DNA from: Nymphaea colorata
Taxonomy: Eukaryota; Streptophyta; Magnoliopsida; Nymphaeales; Nymphaeaceae
DNA: 64,000 bases
Assembly (NCBI RefSeq): GCF_008831285.2
Contig: NC_045142.1
Coordinates: forward strand, 16,929,354 to 16,993,353
Direction: 5' to 3'
Of this stretch, positions 23,661 through 41,959 are shown piece by piece (positions within the stretch are counted from its first letter, which is position 1; every line of letters begins with the position of its first letter). The translations under genes were made by a program, and so were the position numbers. The notes under the pieces are model-generated. The model saw only the letters and a program-made list of their open reading frames with translations, was not told the origin of the DNA and did not search any database.

Positions 23661-24235
23661 TCTCTCTTTTGAGTCTCCCCCTCGGCCACTGCTCTACCCC
23701 TTTCTCCCCTGCTCTCTCTATTGCTCTCTATGCCCATTTCATTGCTGCAAGGAGCTCCATTGCGTGAATAGATTTTTCTAGGTGAGGTACAATTCTTATT
23801 TTTCTCTCTTTTTCTTGTTTTCTCTCTCGTACCCTCCCTCTATTTGTCTCTGATTTGCAGTAACTAGGATTTTTGCTCCTTTGCATCGATTTGGGGTTCT
23901 CTTCTCTTTCTTTCTCTATTTGTGTTTTTTAAATTTACATTGCTATATTCAATGCCATCATTTGCTCTTCACGCATTTGTAGGAATCGAATCCCTTCTTT
24001 CTGTTATTCCTAGTTTCTATTGCGTGTTTTGCCAGCGAGATGCAAGGCATTGTTTGATCGATGCTCACATGCATGTCCATTATTGCAGCACTTTGTTTCA
24101 TGGGCATTCAAAGTAAAGTTGTGGCAGCTCATTTTATTGGTCATAAAGCACAAATTTTCTTTCTTTTTTGTTAAATACAGGTTCTCATTGTTCTTCTATT
24201 GGATATGGATAGGCACAAGAGTCAGGTCCGTTTTT
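23661..24235. other. Pyrimidine-rich to AT-rich spacer, no recognised gene
   Basis: CT-rich to about 23900, then ordinary AT-rich DNA. Nothing recognisable was found on either strand. Confidence 0.35.
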
Positions 24236-25141
24236 TGTTTTTTGCATCCGTAAAATTTTGGTTGGTTTTGGAGTGTTCCAGAAAAATGAGTTTTATTGTG
24301 AAAATGAGAGAGAAATGGACTCGCTCATCGGTACGAGGATCGATCGTTCCCGGCACCTTTGCTGGGGTAATCAATCCAAGGGCTATGTCTATTATTGATG
24401 CATTTCACTTTGGCTTAAACATCTTTTTCATTCTATATGCGGTGTAGAAAAATATTGAAAGTTTGGAGTTTCAAAATTTTAAAAATATTCTTGAAGAATT
24501 ATTTGAGAATGTGAAATATTTTGGAAAAACTAGAATTGCAAAATCTTTGTAAATATCATTTGGAAAGCTTGAGAAATCATTTTGAAGTCATTTTAGTGTT
24601 CTCTTAAGACTTTAAGTAGGTTTCAGGTTTTGCTCTAATTCAGTTACTACCTAGTTAGAGCTTCATTTCATATTGTTTAAGTTCTTTTAGAGATGTGCTT
24701 GTGGTCATTTGTGGTGTTAAGTGAATGTAGATGCATGAATGCATTGATCATATACGATTCATTCATACCACAGCATTCATCTAAAGGCATTCCTATCATC
24801 ACATACATCTAAGATTTTTGTAATAAATACTTTTGATGAAAATAGAAAAGTTTTTGAAAATGGATTGGAATTGTAGATCATCATGCATGAATCCAATATT
24901 GGTCATTGCTTGAGTTTTAGTCTTGGTGAAGTCGGTAAATGAAAGATCATGAGAGGAAAATGTTAAAAGGAATGAAGAAGATGAAATACTCTCATAAAAG
25001 GAAAGAGAGAGAGAGAAAGAGATTAAAAAATATACATATACATGTACATACCATCGTATATACACATATATGAAAGTTTAAAATAAAAATGGGTATTGAT
25101 TTGAAGAGAGAGAGATTTTAGAGGAAAAGAGAAAGATGTAT

Positions 25142-25178
<37 letters not shown>

Positions 25179-27290
25179 TCGGTGTGAGAAAATTTGTAAG
25201 GGAAGATATTTGTCTTGAAAAGGGAAATAAAAATTCTAGAAAGAGAAAATATAACACATGTATATATGTATTTATGTGTATATGAAAATTTGTAAAATAG
25301 AATGTAGAAACATAGAAAGAGAATGATAAAGGGAATCATTTTTGTGCACATATATGTATATAACATGTATATATATATGTGTCTTCATGAGATTCGAAAT
25401 TAAGAAATGGCTTAAAATAATCGACTTCAAGTTTGATGTAGGTCGGGGGGGAGCTTGGACTCATGCAAGAGCATAAGCTAAGTCTCCAAAGCCACATTAG
25501 AAATGGTTCATTCAAAAATATTTTGAAAAGTATGATTTCAAATATTTTTATATATGAACATAAACATAATCATTTCATTGGTTACAAGGAAATATCTTCC
25601 ACCATTGGGTATGGAAGAAAATCAAACCACATGATAAGGTGCTCATTACGGTTCCTAATCGGATGATTAGAAAGGAAATTAATGCAAAATGACATGCAAA
25701 TGCGTATTAACATGTACATATTTGTAATGGTTTTCTCTGGGTTGGACAAGCCCCAACCTCAAAAATTAACATAAAAATAAAGAGAAAATCTCAAACCACA
25801 CTCTCATTCTCACCGTGCATTCACATATAATTGAAAAATCAAACAACTATGTATGGATAATATCTTGAAACAAAGCAATATTCAAGGAAAGAGAGAGAGC
25901 ATGACTCAACCATAAAATGAAATATCATCTCATCTTCTTATATTCCCGGTGCACTCAAGCATAGCTTCTTGACTCTAAAATAAAGATTTGAGAGTTATCT
26001 CATATGACCATGGGAAGATGAAGAGAGAGAAAATAAAGAAACCAAAACAAGGCTACATTTAAGAAAAGATAGAATATGATGCAATCATAAAATAGAATAT
26101 CATCTCATCTTCTCATGCCCTCGGTACACTTGAGCGTAGTCTCTTGACTTTAAAATAAAGATTGAGAACTATCTCCTATGGCCATGGAGAGATGAAGAAG
26201 AGAGAAACAAAGGAAAGAATGGAGTGGAATGTTGGTTATATACCTCTAATCAAAATGATTTTGGGAAAAAATCACCCTTTGCTTGGAATGATCTTAGATT
26301 CACCTTGAATGAAGCTCCAAGATGATGAAGAGAATGCCTCCAGGAGATCTTCATGCTCCCTTGAAGAGTTGTAGCTTCATGAAGCTTGCTCCAAGTTAGA
26401 GAAGAAGAATGAGAAGGAAATGGATGAAGAGAGCTAAAAACTCTAAGTCCTCAAGTGAGAATGCACTAGAGCTTCTCCAAAGGCTTGCTCATTACCTAAG
26501 AGGGAGGAAAATGAGGTTTTTATAGAGAGTTTTGGAGCTAAAACTCAAAATTCAAATTTTTTGAATTTCATAACATTTTTGTACGAATTTCAAACAATTT
26601 TGAATTATTTTCATTTTTTTTTAAAAGAAATAGGTTTGAAATGAATATGATTGGCCATTAGGCTTGTAAATCCTTTTTTTGAGGTGTAAGCAGGGCTAAT
26701 CCACTTTAAAAGATCAAAGTCACCCTCTAATGGTCGATGTTCGAAGAAAAATGAGGTTTGACAACACACACCAGCGCGAAAACGGGCTTGAGGGTGTGCG
26801 CCCGTGCGTGGCACACGCGGTCGCTCTTGCGTGATGCGCTCGGGTGCGCGAGAACACAAAAACGCAATCTTTTTTAACTTTAAAATTAATAAAATGATAT
26901 AAAATAAATAAGGGTTCTGTAAAATAAAAAATTATTATTTTGTTATTTAAAAAAATGGTTTTTTTTTTTACAAATGGGTGGTCGTCTCCATTTCGAGCTA
27001 CTCCGGGCTCGTCCCAATCCGATTTTGGTTCAATCAATTGTCAACTTGTTTGAGCGTGCGACTTGGGTTTAAAAACATGTTTTGGCGTGAGAATGAATCC
27101 TTAAAACAAAGGAAGTTCCATACATGTGCGACCCTCAAATTGTGTCGTTTTGAACTTGATTTGAATTTTGAGTTTGAAATGCTTTATTTGGATGTGAACT
27201 TGGGTTTTGGATCTAATTTGGATCCCAAAAATTGGGTTTTGTGTTTTGGTAGAATAGCGTAGCATTTTGGAAAAATTTGGGGTGATTACA
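24236..27290 (-). mobile_element. Solo LTR-like copy of a gypsy-style family, minus orientation
   Basis: The reverse complement begins TGTAATCACCCCAAATTTTT and ends ATGCAAAAAACA. It is homologous in inverted orientation to 32177-34397 over several blocks, for example the CACCGTGC phrase near 25815, the AGGTTGGGACTTGTCCAACC-like phrase near 25750, and the terminal 24240-24620 block. It is longer than its relative (3.06 against 2.22 kb), with an extra GC-rich part around 26770-26860. The flanks are TTTTT and TTGGT, not a clean duplication. Neither side shows a primer-binding site or polypurine tract, so it is probably a solo LTR. The superfamily is inferred from the terminal sequence style only. 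Confidence 0.62.
25141..25173. repeat. (AT)n tract in the LTR
   Basis: A TA run inside the minus-strand LTR. The related plus-strand LTR has a much longer run at 33404-33505 in the corresponding position. Confidence 0.85.
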
Positions 27291-32171
<4,881 letters not shown>

Positions 32172-32176
32172 TCATC
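32172..32176. repeat. 5-bp target duplication TCATC, proximal copy
   Basis: TCATC precedes the LTR at 32177 and follows it at 34398-34402, an exact match. Confidence 0.85.
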
Positions 32177-34397
<2,221 letters not shown>

Positions 34398-35096
34398 TCA
34401 TCCTCATTACCAATGTCAAAAACATTGTCATGGTTGGGTGGAGCTAGGGAGCGGGGAGGGGCTATCCGTCAATTAATTTTTTGAAAAAAAAAAGTATCAT
34501 ATAAAATATGTTAAAAAATATCATTCAACCTAAATTAATTTTTTAAGATTATATAATGACCCTTTAACCAAAATTCCTAACTCGCAGAATACCAAAAGAG
34601 TGACTCATCACCTGTCAAATCCTTGAAGCACGATTCATGTCCTTCCACCCTTTGATCCTCTCTTGTTTGAGTAGAGCATTAGCATCAGCATCAACTTACG
34701 TGACAGGTCTGTAGGGAAAATGGAAGGGAAAATAAACCTAGGTGACTTGATTTCACGTGCTAGCTGGATAATGTCTCTGTCATTCTTTGACAATTTAGTT
34801 GCCCCGTTCATGGAAACATGTCAGGTATTTAACTTTCAATTATACTTCAAGAATTGAATACACAAATTCAATGTCTTCATGATGTCATCAGAAAGTTTGT
34901 TTTATGGCCCTCCCTAAAAAATAACCTGTTTTCCAACATTTCGTGCATCACCAACTAAACAATGAAGAAGACATGACTTTCACAAACAAGAGGCATGGCT
35001 CTTCCCAGCTAGCAATGTAGAATATCTGCACACAGCCAAAAAGCAGGGTTAACTTTGGTTAGTCAGACCTTGCCATCTGAAATCTTACAATGAGAG

Positions 35097-35151
35097 AAAA
35101 GATTAAACTTTCATACCAAAACCAAAAAGATTAAACTTTCATACCAAAACC
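35097..35151. repeat. Tandem duplication, 27/28 bp, two copies
   Basis: The unit GATTAAACTTTCATACCAAA with flanking A-runs and ACC occurs twice in direct succession. Confidence 0.9.
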
Positions 35152-35189
35152 ACAAGTAAAATTGACACAATTCTAGATGGTAGGCAGTA

Positions 35190-35590
35190 GCCATGTCAAT
35201 TGATCAGATTCGGACGGATGCATCATGTAAAATATCTGACTTAGCGGATATTTATATGTTCAGATTTGAATACGAATACAAAATATTACATACCATATTG
35301 GAATGTGATTTTTAAGTTTACATCCGAGAATCCGATCTGAATCTGATTTCCAAGTTTACATCTGAAATCCAATCCGAACTCGAATTTCAAATTTGTAACC
35401 GGATCCGATCCAACTCTAACCTTTTACAAATTTTATCTAATCCAAGCCAAATCTGAATTTGAGTTAATATCCATACTGAACATCCAAAATCAAATTTCAT
35501 ATCGAAATGTAATAATCTGATATCCATTTTCCATAATTAGCTCATCTGGAATATCTATAGCTCTATTGTGGATCCGAAATATCTAAATTC
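35190..35590. repeat. Degenerate GAATCCGAT-word repeat region
   Basis: Words such as GATTCGGA, AATCCGATC, ATCTGAATCTGA and GGATCCGATCC recur. A similar region occurs at 45690-45910. They may be members of one non-autonomous repeat family; the boundaries are not visible. Confidence 0.4.
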
Positions 35591-35864
35591 TGGTAAAATT
35601 TAACGATGCAAATAAAAAACCTAATTTTTCTAAAAAAAATAATCAGGTATACGAAGGAAAGAAAAAACACAGCTATGAGAGAACCTGCTCACCGTAAATT
35701 ATTCTTTAGAAAAATAATGCATTGAACTAGACTATATATCCTAACAGTTTTTTCAGCAGAAAACTTAAAAGGAAACATTATTAAAGCCATTAGCCATCGA
35801 AATGGTTATATTATGGCACATAAATGAGAAATTATTTCAGTAAGATGAGTCAAATTGATCACTA

Positions 35865-37443
35865 TTTTTTCTCTAGTGGCTAGTCGAAGTATTTGGAATG
35901 TGCTTATTCACTCAAAATGTTGTGCAGATATACTTCGGATCACAACCCCATCCTCATCTCATGCCTCCACCGAAGTGATAGGCCTACGGGCAGGGGCGGA
36001 GGGAGGGGAGGGCCCGCCTAGGCCATGGCCCAACCCTGGTTAATGAAAAAAAAGAAATTACATCGAAAAAAATAAATTTTTTAATTGCACCATGTATTTT
36101 TTAAATTTGAATTCAATTTGGTCCTACCCGAATCTAGAGGTTGGACTGTCAGCCCGCCCCTAAAGAAAATCCTGGCTCCGCCCCTACGGGTAAGACAGTT
36201 TTTCGGCGTTATAACTTTTGGTCTCAAAATTCAGATTACTTCGATTTAGTTAAATCCAAGTGGCAGTTGTTTAAATATGGGTGCGCTATGGTCCGCCTTC
36301 TCAAATGAATGGAGGTGGTGCGTCGAGCTACACAGGCTTGGAGTAAGAGCGGCATCTATAATTTTGATAAGATAAGGGCCAGCACGCACTATGGGAGCCA
36401 TCTCTCATGCACACTTAGAGGACGAAAGAGGTAATCCTTCGTCTGTCTTAGAGGAAAATAAGTAGACAGTGAAACTTAGGTCCCTCCTGCAGCAGGAAGA
36501 AGAATTATGGAGTCAGAAATCTCAGGTCAGGTGAATTCAGAAGGGAGATTCTAACACTAATTTTTTCATGCACATGACCAGCAATAGGCGTCAGAAAGCA
36601 AAATCAGATCCATTGTCAACGGCGATTCTCGCATCATAGATGAAAATGGGATTTTTAAAATCTGCACCTCCTATTTTGAAGGCCTGCTAGGCAACAACTC
36701 TGCACCTGGCTGGCTTCCGGAAGGGCTTGAGAAAGGCCCTTTGGTTTCTAGTGCAGAAAATGACTCTTCATCGCCCTGTGATAGAGGAAGTTCGGTGGGT
36801 AGTGTTGGGAACAGACAGTAATTTGCCTCCTGAGCCCCATGGTTTCCCAAACAAGTTTTTTCATTCATTCTGGCCCATTGTCAAGGATGATGTCTCAGCT
36901 GCCATCAAGGATTCTTTTTAAAAAAAAAAAATGGCAAGATTATCAAGAACCCATTTTGCTCTTACACCTAAAGTGCAGGGGACGAGCCAAGTCGACAAAT
37001 TTCCCTCTGTAATAGTGTTCTTAAGTTCATTAGCCACATCATGGTTCTTAGAATGCGGCCCATCCTTAACCACATCATCGGGAAGAACTAGAGTGCCTTT
37101 CTCCCAGGATGGCAAATCCAAGATAGCTTCATATTGGATCATAAGATGGTGGTGGGCCTCAGCGTCAGGAACGCTATAGCAGCATGTGCTAAATGAGACC
37201 TTAACAAGCCCTACGATCGAGTCAGCTAGGGTTTCCTCGTCATGCCTTCAACCATTTGGGATTCCATAAAAGATGGATTAGTCGGATTCGTTTGTGCATC
37301 ACCTCTGTTTCCTTTGCACTTCACATTAATGGACGTGAAGTAGAGTGGTTCGATCCTATCAAAGGGTTTCGGCAAGGAGATTCCTTCTCCCGTACCTCTT
37401 TATTTTAGTAATGGAGATTATCCCCCGTAGCTTGAACCATTAA
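35865..37443 (+). pseudogene. LINE endonuclease C-terminus and reverse transcriptase N-half, broken
   Basis: This is a plus-strand LINE, a different copy from the one at the window start. The endonuclease end SDHNPILISCLHRSDRP lies at about 35938 and continues after a MITE insertion (35991-36182) with FGVITF/RRYNFWSQNSDYFDLVKS. The linker contains WSKSGIYNFDKIRA (about 36340). RT sequence follows: ESKIRSIVNGDSRIIDENGI (about 36592), then PHGFPNKFFHSFWPIVKDD (about 36838). ALTPKVQGTSQVDKFP (about 36958) follows, then SAFLPGWQIQDSFI and YDRVS (about 37100-37230), and FILVMEIIPRSLNH (about 37400). Frameshifts are frequent. The FADD motif is missing, since the frame is lost at about 37443. The C-terminal half resumes at 41960. 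Confidence 0.85.
35991..36182. mobile_element. Small hAT-like MITE in the LINE
   Basis: The ends are GGGGCGGAG and CTCCGCCCC in inverted orientation, with CCTACGGG on both sides (35983-35990 and 36183-36190). The duplication overlaps the terminal repeat by a few bases, so the exact end is uncertain (36182 to 36186). About 190 bp, no coding capacity. Confidence 0.72.
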
Positions 37444-37445
37444 AG

Positions 37446-37513
37446 TCGTTTGATTGTTGTCTATTGGGACAAGACAAAGGTCGTTTGATTGTTGTTCATT
37501 GAGACAAGACAGA
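37446..37513. repeat. Tandem duplication of about 34 bp
   Basis: GTCGTTTGATTGTTG..ATTG.GACAAGAC occurs twice in a row immediately after the LINE frame is lost. This lies at the start of the 4.5-kb block that separates the two LINE halves. Confidence 0.75.
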
Positions 37514-37680
37514 CAGGACGTCCTGTCCATTACACTACTGTCATGTCCTCATAGACAATGATGTTCATTGTCCACTGTTAGATAATTTTCGGAACAAAAC
37601 ACTACGTTCTTCCTGTCCGATGTTTGTTTCGTGTGTGTCTGTTTTGTCTGTTTGCATCTTCCATGATTAGTTTTGTCTAT

Positions 37681-37848
37681 TATATATATCATGTTTGGTG
37701 TTTGTTTATGTTTTATTCGAATTGTCTATTCTATCCAATGTTCGAATAGACCACAACCACATGTTATATATGTCATGTCTGATGTTTGTTTATGTTTTAT
37801 TCGAACTGTCGGTTCTATTCGATGTTCAAATAGACAACAACCACATGT
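37681..37848. repeat. 84-bp tandem duplication, two copies
   Basis: GTTTGTTTATGTTTTATTCG starts one unit at about 37700 and recurs 84 bp later. The units end ACAACCACATGT and differ at several positions. Confidence 0.85.
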
Positions 37849-37967
37849 TTGCAACTTTCTTGAGGGCAACTTCTATGGGGTGGTGAATCGTAGACTAAAA
37901 ACATCTAGCATTTTTTTTCAAGAAATACTTCACAAATATGAGAGTTGACCGACCATTCTGCACTTCT

Positions 37968-37970
<3 letters not shown>

Positions 37971-38020
<50 letters not shown>
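37971..38020. repeat. (GT)n-(GA)n microsatellite
   Basis: GT units followed by GA units. Confidence 0.95.
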
Positions 38021-38021
<1 letters not shown>

Positions 38022-39299
38022 CGAGTTACTAGTTGAAACAATAAGAAGTTTTACCATGAAGTAGGATGAAAGAAAGTCAAGCGGACTGCAGTTGTTACAT
38101 TAACAATGCTCAAACAACTAGGACATATATCCTCTAGCTTGCGACCTACGTGCCAACTATTCAAACAGCCAAAAAATAAGACCCAAAACAACATGGTTTT
38201 TCATTAATGAAGAAAATAGACAAGCAAGCTGAAACCAATTCGCCATGTTGAACCAAAAGTGGTGCATCTAAGATTCTGGTAATAGTTTATAAATAGTATA
38301 TTATTCAATATTTGAAGCCCTCCTTTCTACAGAAATGCCCTTGTCTACAAAGATCAATCTTTATAAATTTCAATGTTCGGCCATCCTTGTTCAGCCTGCA
38401 ACTTCACAAACATGGCTAGGAATTATCGTGCAGCCTAGCTCCGAATGTACAGTGACCTCTTGGCGTGCATTTCTCACCAAATCCCTACAATGAGAAGCAA
38501 CAACCTTACTTAAATATCACACCCTAGAGAGAGAGAGAGAAACCTGTAAAAGCAAACAGTGTAGACACCGGCATTCTTCCCTTTCCATAGTATGTGATTT
38601 CATATATGCTCTCTTCAATCGACACACTATTCCTGGAATAATAAAATTCAAAAGGATACCCTCGGACAATTTATAAGCTACAGTTTTGCAACATCAAATT
38701 TCTATTCTTTTATGATATAAAAAAATTAAAAGCAGTCTCTCTTTTTGATGGAGCATGAGATGATGTTCTCATCTTCCCGTGTCCTTTCTGAGAAGCCTCT
38801 AGAGAGGATGCTTTGTGATTGGTTTCTGCATCCTCATTGTCCTCCTCACAAGAAGAAAATGCGAACACAAAGAATGTATTTTGTATGTCATCCTCTCAGG
38901 AAAGTGGACAGAAGAATAGGAGGCAAATTTCAACAGGACTTTTCATTCGTCCGACTCCAGTGTCAGTATTTTCCAGTTATCCCCAACACTTAATGGCTAC
39001 AATTTCAGACTGAATCAAGAAAAAAGAATAGAAATTCATGGCGTGAAAGGACACAGCAGAGAAAATTTATTCCTTCAACATGCCAATAACTATATGTCTG
39101 TCACTCATATGTGACATTTACCAAGTGGTCATTCCTTCTCTCTAGTGGCTTTCAGGACCAAAGGAATGCTAGTTAGGTCCATCATCCCCAATAGGGAGTC
39201 CAAGGAATAAAAGAGAAGAACAGAGCCATATTGCTAACAATGAAGGAATACATTGTTCAAAAACAAAATCAGCAGAGATGGCAAGAATCAGAATTCCTA
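38021..39299. other. Unassigned sequence upstream of the hAT-like element
   Basis: An exon-like stretch on the minus strand (about 38990-38745, containing SSCEEDNEDAETNHKASSLE) reads open and acidic, but I cannot assign a family. Otherwise AT-rich without recognised content. Confidence 0.3.
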
Positions 39300-39307
39300 G
39301 TAGACAT

Positions 39308-40152
39308 CTAAGTCACCAGGGTGCGCCCTGTTTGGCCTCGCACCCGCGTCGACGCGGTGCGGGTGCTGGTGCGCCTCCGGTGCGCACCCAAAACAGTCAA
39401 ACAAGAGTCGGGTGCGGCTGACCGCACCCGACTAAAATTGTTCTTTTTCGACTCGCACCCAACTCGCGTTTGACCCGAGTCAGGTGCGGTCAAATGCGAG
39501 CCGGTCTATTTTCGTCCAATTTTTTGGGTTTTTTTTAATTTTTAACAAAATCAACCACCTGCGTCGACCTCTTCCCGTGTCTCTCGCATGCGTCTTCCTC
39601 GCTCCTCCTAAATGTACTTTGCAATATATGTTAGAAAATTTTGTCGATGTCCTGTTACTGAATTTTAAACTACTTTTAGTTGTCATTTATTATACAATAT
39701 AAAATAAATGGTGAACTTGTATGTTCTTTTAGTTTTCCCTAATAATGAAACTGATTTTAGCTACTTAACATCAGCTTGATTTATTGGAATGCTTTTTTTC
39801 TTGGTCTTCAAACTTTCAAAACTACTGGGTGGAGACTAACTGAATTAATTTTGATTTTTGTATATGAATCAGGTTGTGTAAATTAATGTGTACTTGTGTA
39901 ATTGTGTTGTGCATGTGCATTTGTCCATTTATGACTGAAAGTGCTATTCAGACTATCTAATTTTAAATTTGTTATATTTGAAATTTTTATTTTGAACTTT
40001 GAAGGTAAAACCATGAAAGAAGATAATAATAATAATAATAATAAATAATAAATTAATAATAATAATAATAAAATACTCTTCCCGCACTGCCGCACCTAAA
40101 TTTTTTGAGATGTGCCGCGCCGGCACCCGCACCCCGCACTCAGGTGACATAG
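39308..40152. mobile_element. 845-bp non-autonomous hAT-like element
   Basis: The ends are CTAAGTCACCAGGGTGCG and the reverse complement of CGCACTCAGGTGACATAG, matching at about 15 of 18 positions. GTAGACAT flanks both sides exactly (39300-39307 and 40153-40160), an 8-bp duplication as made by hAT transposases. Both ends are unusually GC-rich (repeated GTGCGGGTGC words) while the middle is AT-rich with an (AAT)n tract at about 40024-40070. No coding frame. It lies just upstream of the GPAT fragment, probably within its former intron. Confidence 0.85.
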
Positions 40153-40279
40153 GTAGACATTGATAACTGATGATGAAAATGCCTCTAGTTCATTGTTTTC
40201 AGAAATACATTGTTGACCAATTTGGCTTTTACCTTTTCCTAACTTGAATTTAGTATGCCCTCTGATTATTACTGTACAG

Positions 40280-40990
40280 GCAAGATGAGAAGAATGGCTT
40301 GCCTTCTTCAATCATGGAAAGAGAGAAGTATCCCAAGCCCCTGGTCATCCATGATGGCAGACTGGCCTTTTTGCCTACTCCACTGGCCTCCTTGACTACG
40401 TTTCTATGGATTCCTTTTGCCTTCCCGCTAGACATCTTCAGAATCGTAATCGGATCTCTCTCCCCATGAAGTTTGCTAGAGCAATAGCAGCCATGGATGG
40501 TGTGCAGATAAGAGTCAAGGGGCTTGACAGAGTAGACAGAAGCGCCTAAAAGGGTGTTCTCTATGTCTGCTCACACAGGACTCTGCTGGACCCTGTGATC
40601 CTCAGCAGTGCATTTCAAAAACCACTGTCAGCAGTGACCTACAGTGTGAGTAGAACCTCTGAGATCCTCTCCCCTATCAAAACAGTGAGGCTAACAAGAA
40701 ACAGAGAGAGAGATGCAGAGACCATGAACAGGCTGCTGAAGGAAGGGGACTTGGTGGTGTGCCCAGAGGGCACCACATGCAGAGAGACCTACCTCTTGAG
40801 ATTCAGCTCACTGTTTGCAGAACTGGCTGATGACATAGTCCCTTTGGCCATGAACACATCTGTGAGCATGTTCTATGGCACAACAGCCAGTGGGTTCAAG
40901 TGTTTTGGACCCATTGTTCTTCATGATGAACCCTTCTCCTGTGTATGAAGTGGAGATATTGGGGTTGCTGACTAGATTACCAACATCTAC
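40280..40990 (+). pseudogene. Glycerol-3-phosphate acyltransferase (GPAT) fragment, broken
   Basis: Land-plant GPATs acylate glycerol-3-phosphate for cutin, suberin or pollen lipids. This fragment begins at a CAG acceptor (40277-40279) with KYPKPLVIHDGRLAFLPTPL. A one-base loss near 40462 shifts the frame to MKFARAIAAMDG, and a stop interrupts at about 40547. The acyltransferase block follows: [10 protein letters not shown] (H-x4-D) at about 40565, [48 protein letters not shown] (about 40762), then [16 protein letters not shown] and [15 protein letters not shown] second frame change at about 40918 leads to [12 protein letters not shown]. The N-terminal HAD-like half is not recognisable nearby. 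At least three disabling changes make this a pseudogene. It lies in the block between two LINE halves. Confidence 0.88.
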
Positions 40991-41955
40991 ACTTACTGCT
41001 CATTAGAATATTAAGCTGATCCAAAGTTCAAACTCAAAAATATAGCTCTTGACACTTGAATCTCATCAATAGGTATTCTTTCACAGTATCCTTTACCCTC
41101 GTTGAAGTAGCCATACAGAGGATCCCATGTTATCAACACACTAAACCTATCACAACTGAATGATGTGATGTCACATAAAGTGACAAGAGCCTAGTGCAGC
41201 AGTTATATTATGGCCCAAGTATTGGCATGTGACGCAGATATGTAAGAACCAGTAAAAATTAAAAATTTGTTGCAAATAATCCCAAAGGAAAACGAGAGAT
41301 TAACAGCAGATTCTCAGTTCTTTCAGTAAACCTTCTGCAATACTTTGTAAACCTGCAGAAATTTGAAAGACTGATTGCGTGTAATGCACAATAAGCCTTC
41401 AGAATCACAATAACAAAAGGACAGACTTATATTTAAGACCCCCAAAAGCTGACCGAACCTACTCATGACCCTCTTTGAAAGCAAAAGAAACATGTTTCAT
41501 CCTAACCATGCTGGAAATAACTTTTTTTTTTCTCCAACCATGCCTCATTCGGTCGGTATCCCCTTTCAAACAAATCTGCATCCCTCTTCAAAGAAAACCA
41601 TTGAACCAGAGAGGACAAAGAAGACGCCAAAGAGGGAAGGAAAAGAGGGAAAACATGCAACGCTTGTAGGAGATGCTGCGTCGGTTCACGAAGAAGAAGA
41701 ACATCATAAAACCCCTCTGCCACCACCGGAAATGCGTGCTGAAAATTGGCCGAGGGAGAGACAGGGGGCAGAAAAAACGAGCAGAAAGAGAGAGAGAGAG
41801 AGATTGACTATCACCATCGCAAGCCACCGCCCAGGAGCCGCTGGAAAATGCCCTACTGAGGAGCTGCTCGAGGACGCCCGTTGATGAGCTGCAGCAAGAG
41901 GAAACGAATAGAATCAGTGTAGACGACGAAGGAGAAGAAGAGAAACAGGAAGGGC
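40991..41955. other. Downstream of the GPAT fragment, unassigned
   Basis: On the minus strand a CT-rich stretch (41950-41760) precedes an open frame (41726-41502, FYDVLLLREPTQHLLQALHV), resembling a 5' leader with a coding start. The protein is not recognised. On the plus strand a 139-codon open frame overlaps it. I cannot tell which, if either, is real. Confidence 0.3.
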
Positions 41956-41959
41956 TACT

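Larger units (their letters stand above)
34398..35860. other. Spacer with degenerate repeats, no recognised gene
   Basis: Contains a 28-bp tandem duplication (35097-35151) and a stretch of AATCCGAT/ATCTGAAT-like words (35190-35590). No coding similarity was found. The end may include the 5' part of the following LINE. Confidence 0.4.

Noticed and set aside
26720-27262. Open frames on both strands in a GC-rich part
   Set aside because: They lie inside the minus-strand LTR 24236-27290 and show no domain.
41465-41884. 139-codon plus-strand open frame, Lys/Glu-rich
   Set aside because: It has low complexity, overlaps a more plausible minus-strand leader and matches no family. Kept only as unassigned sequence.
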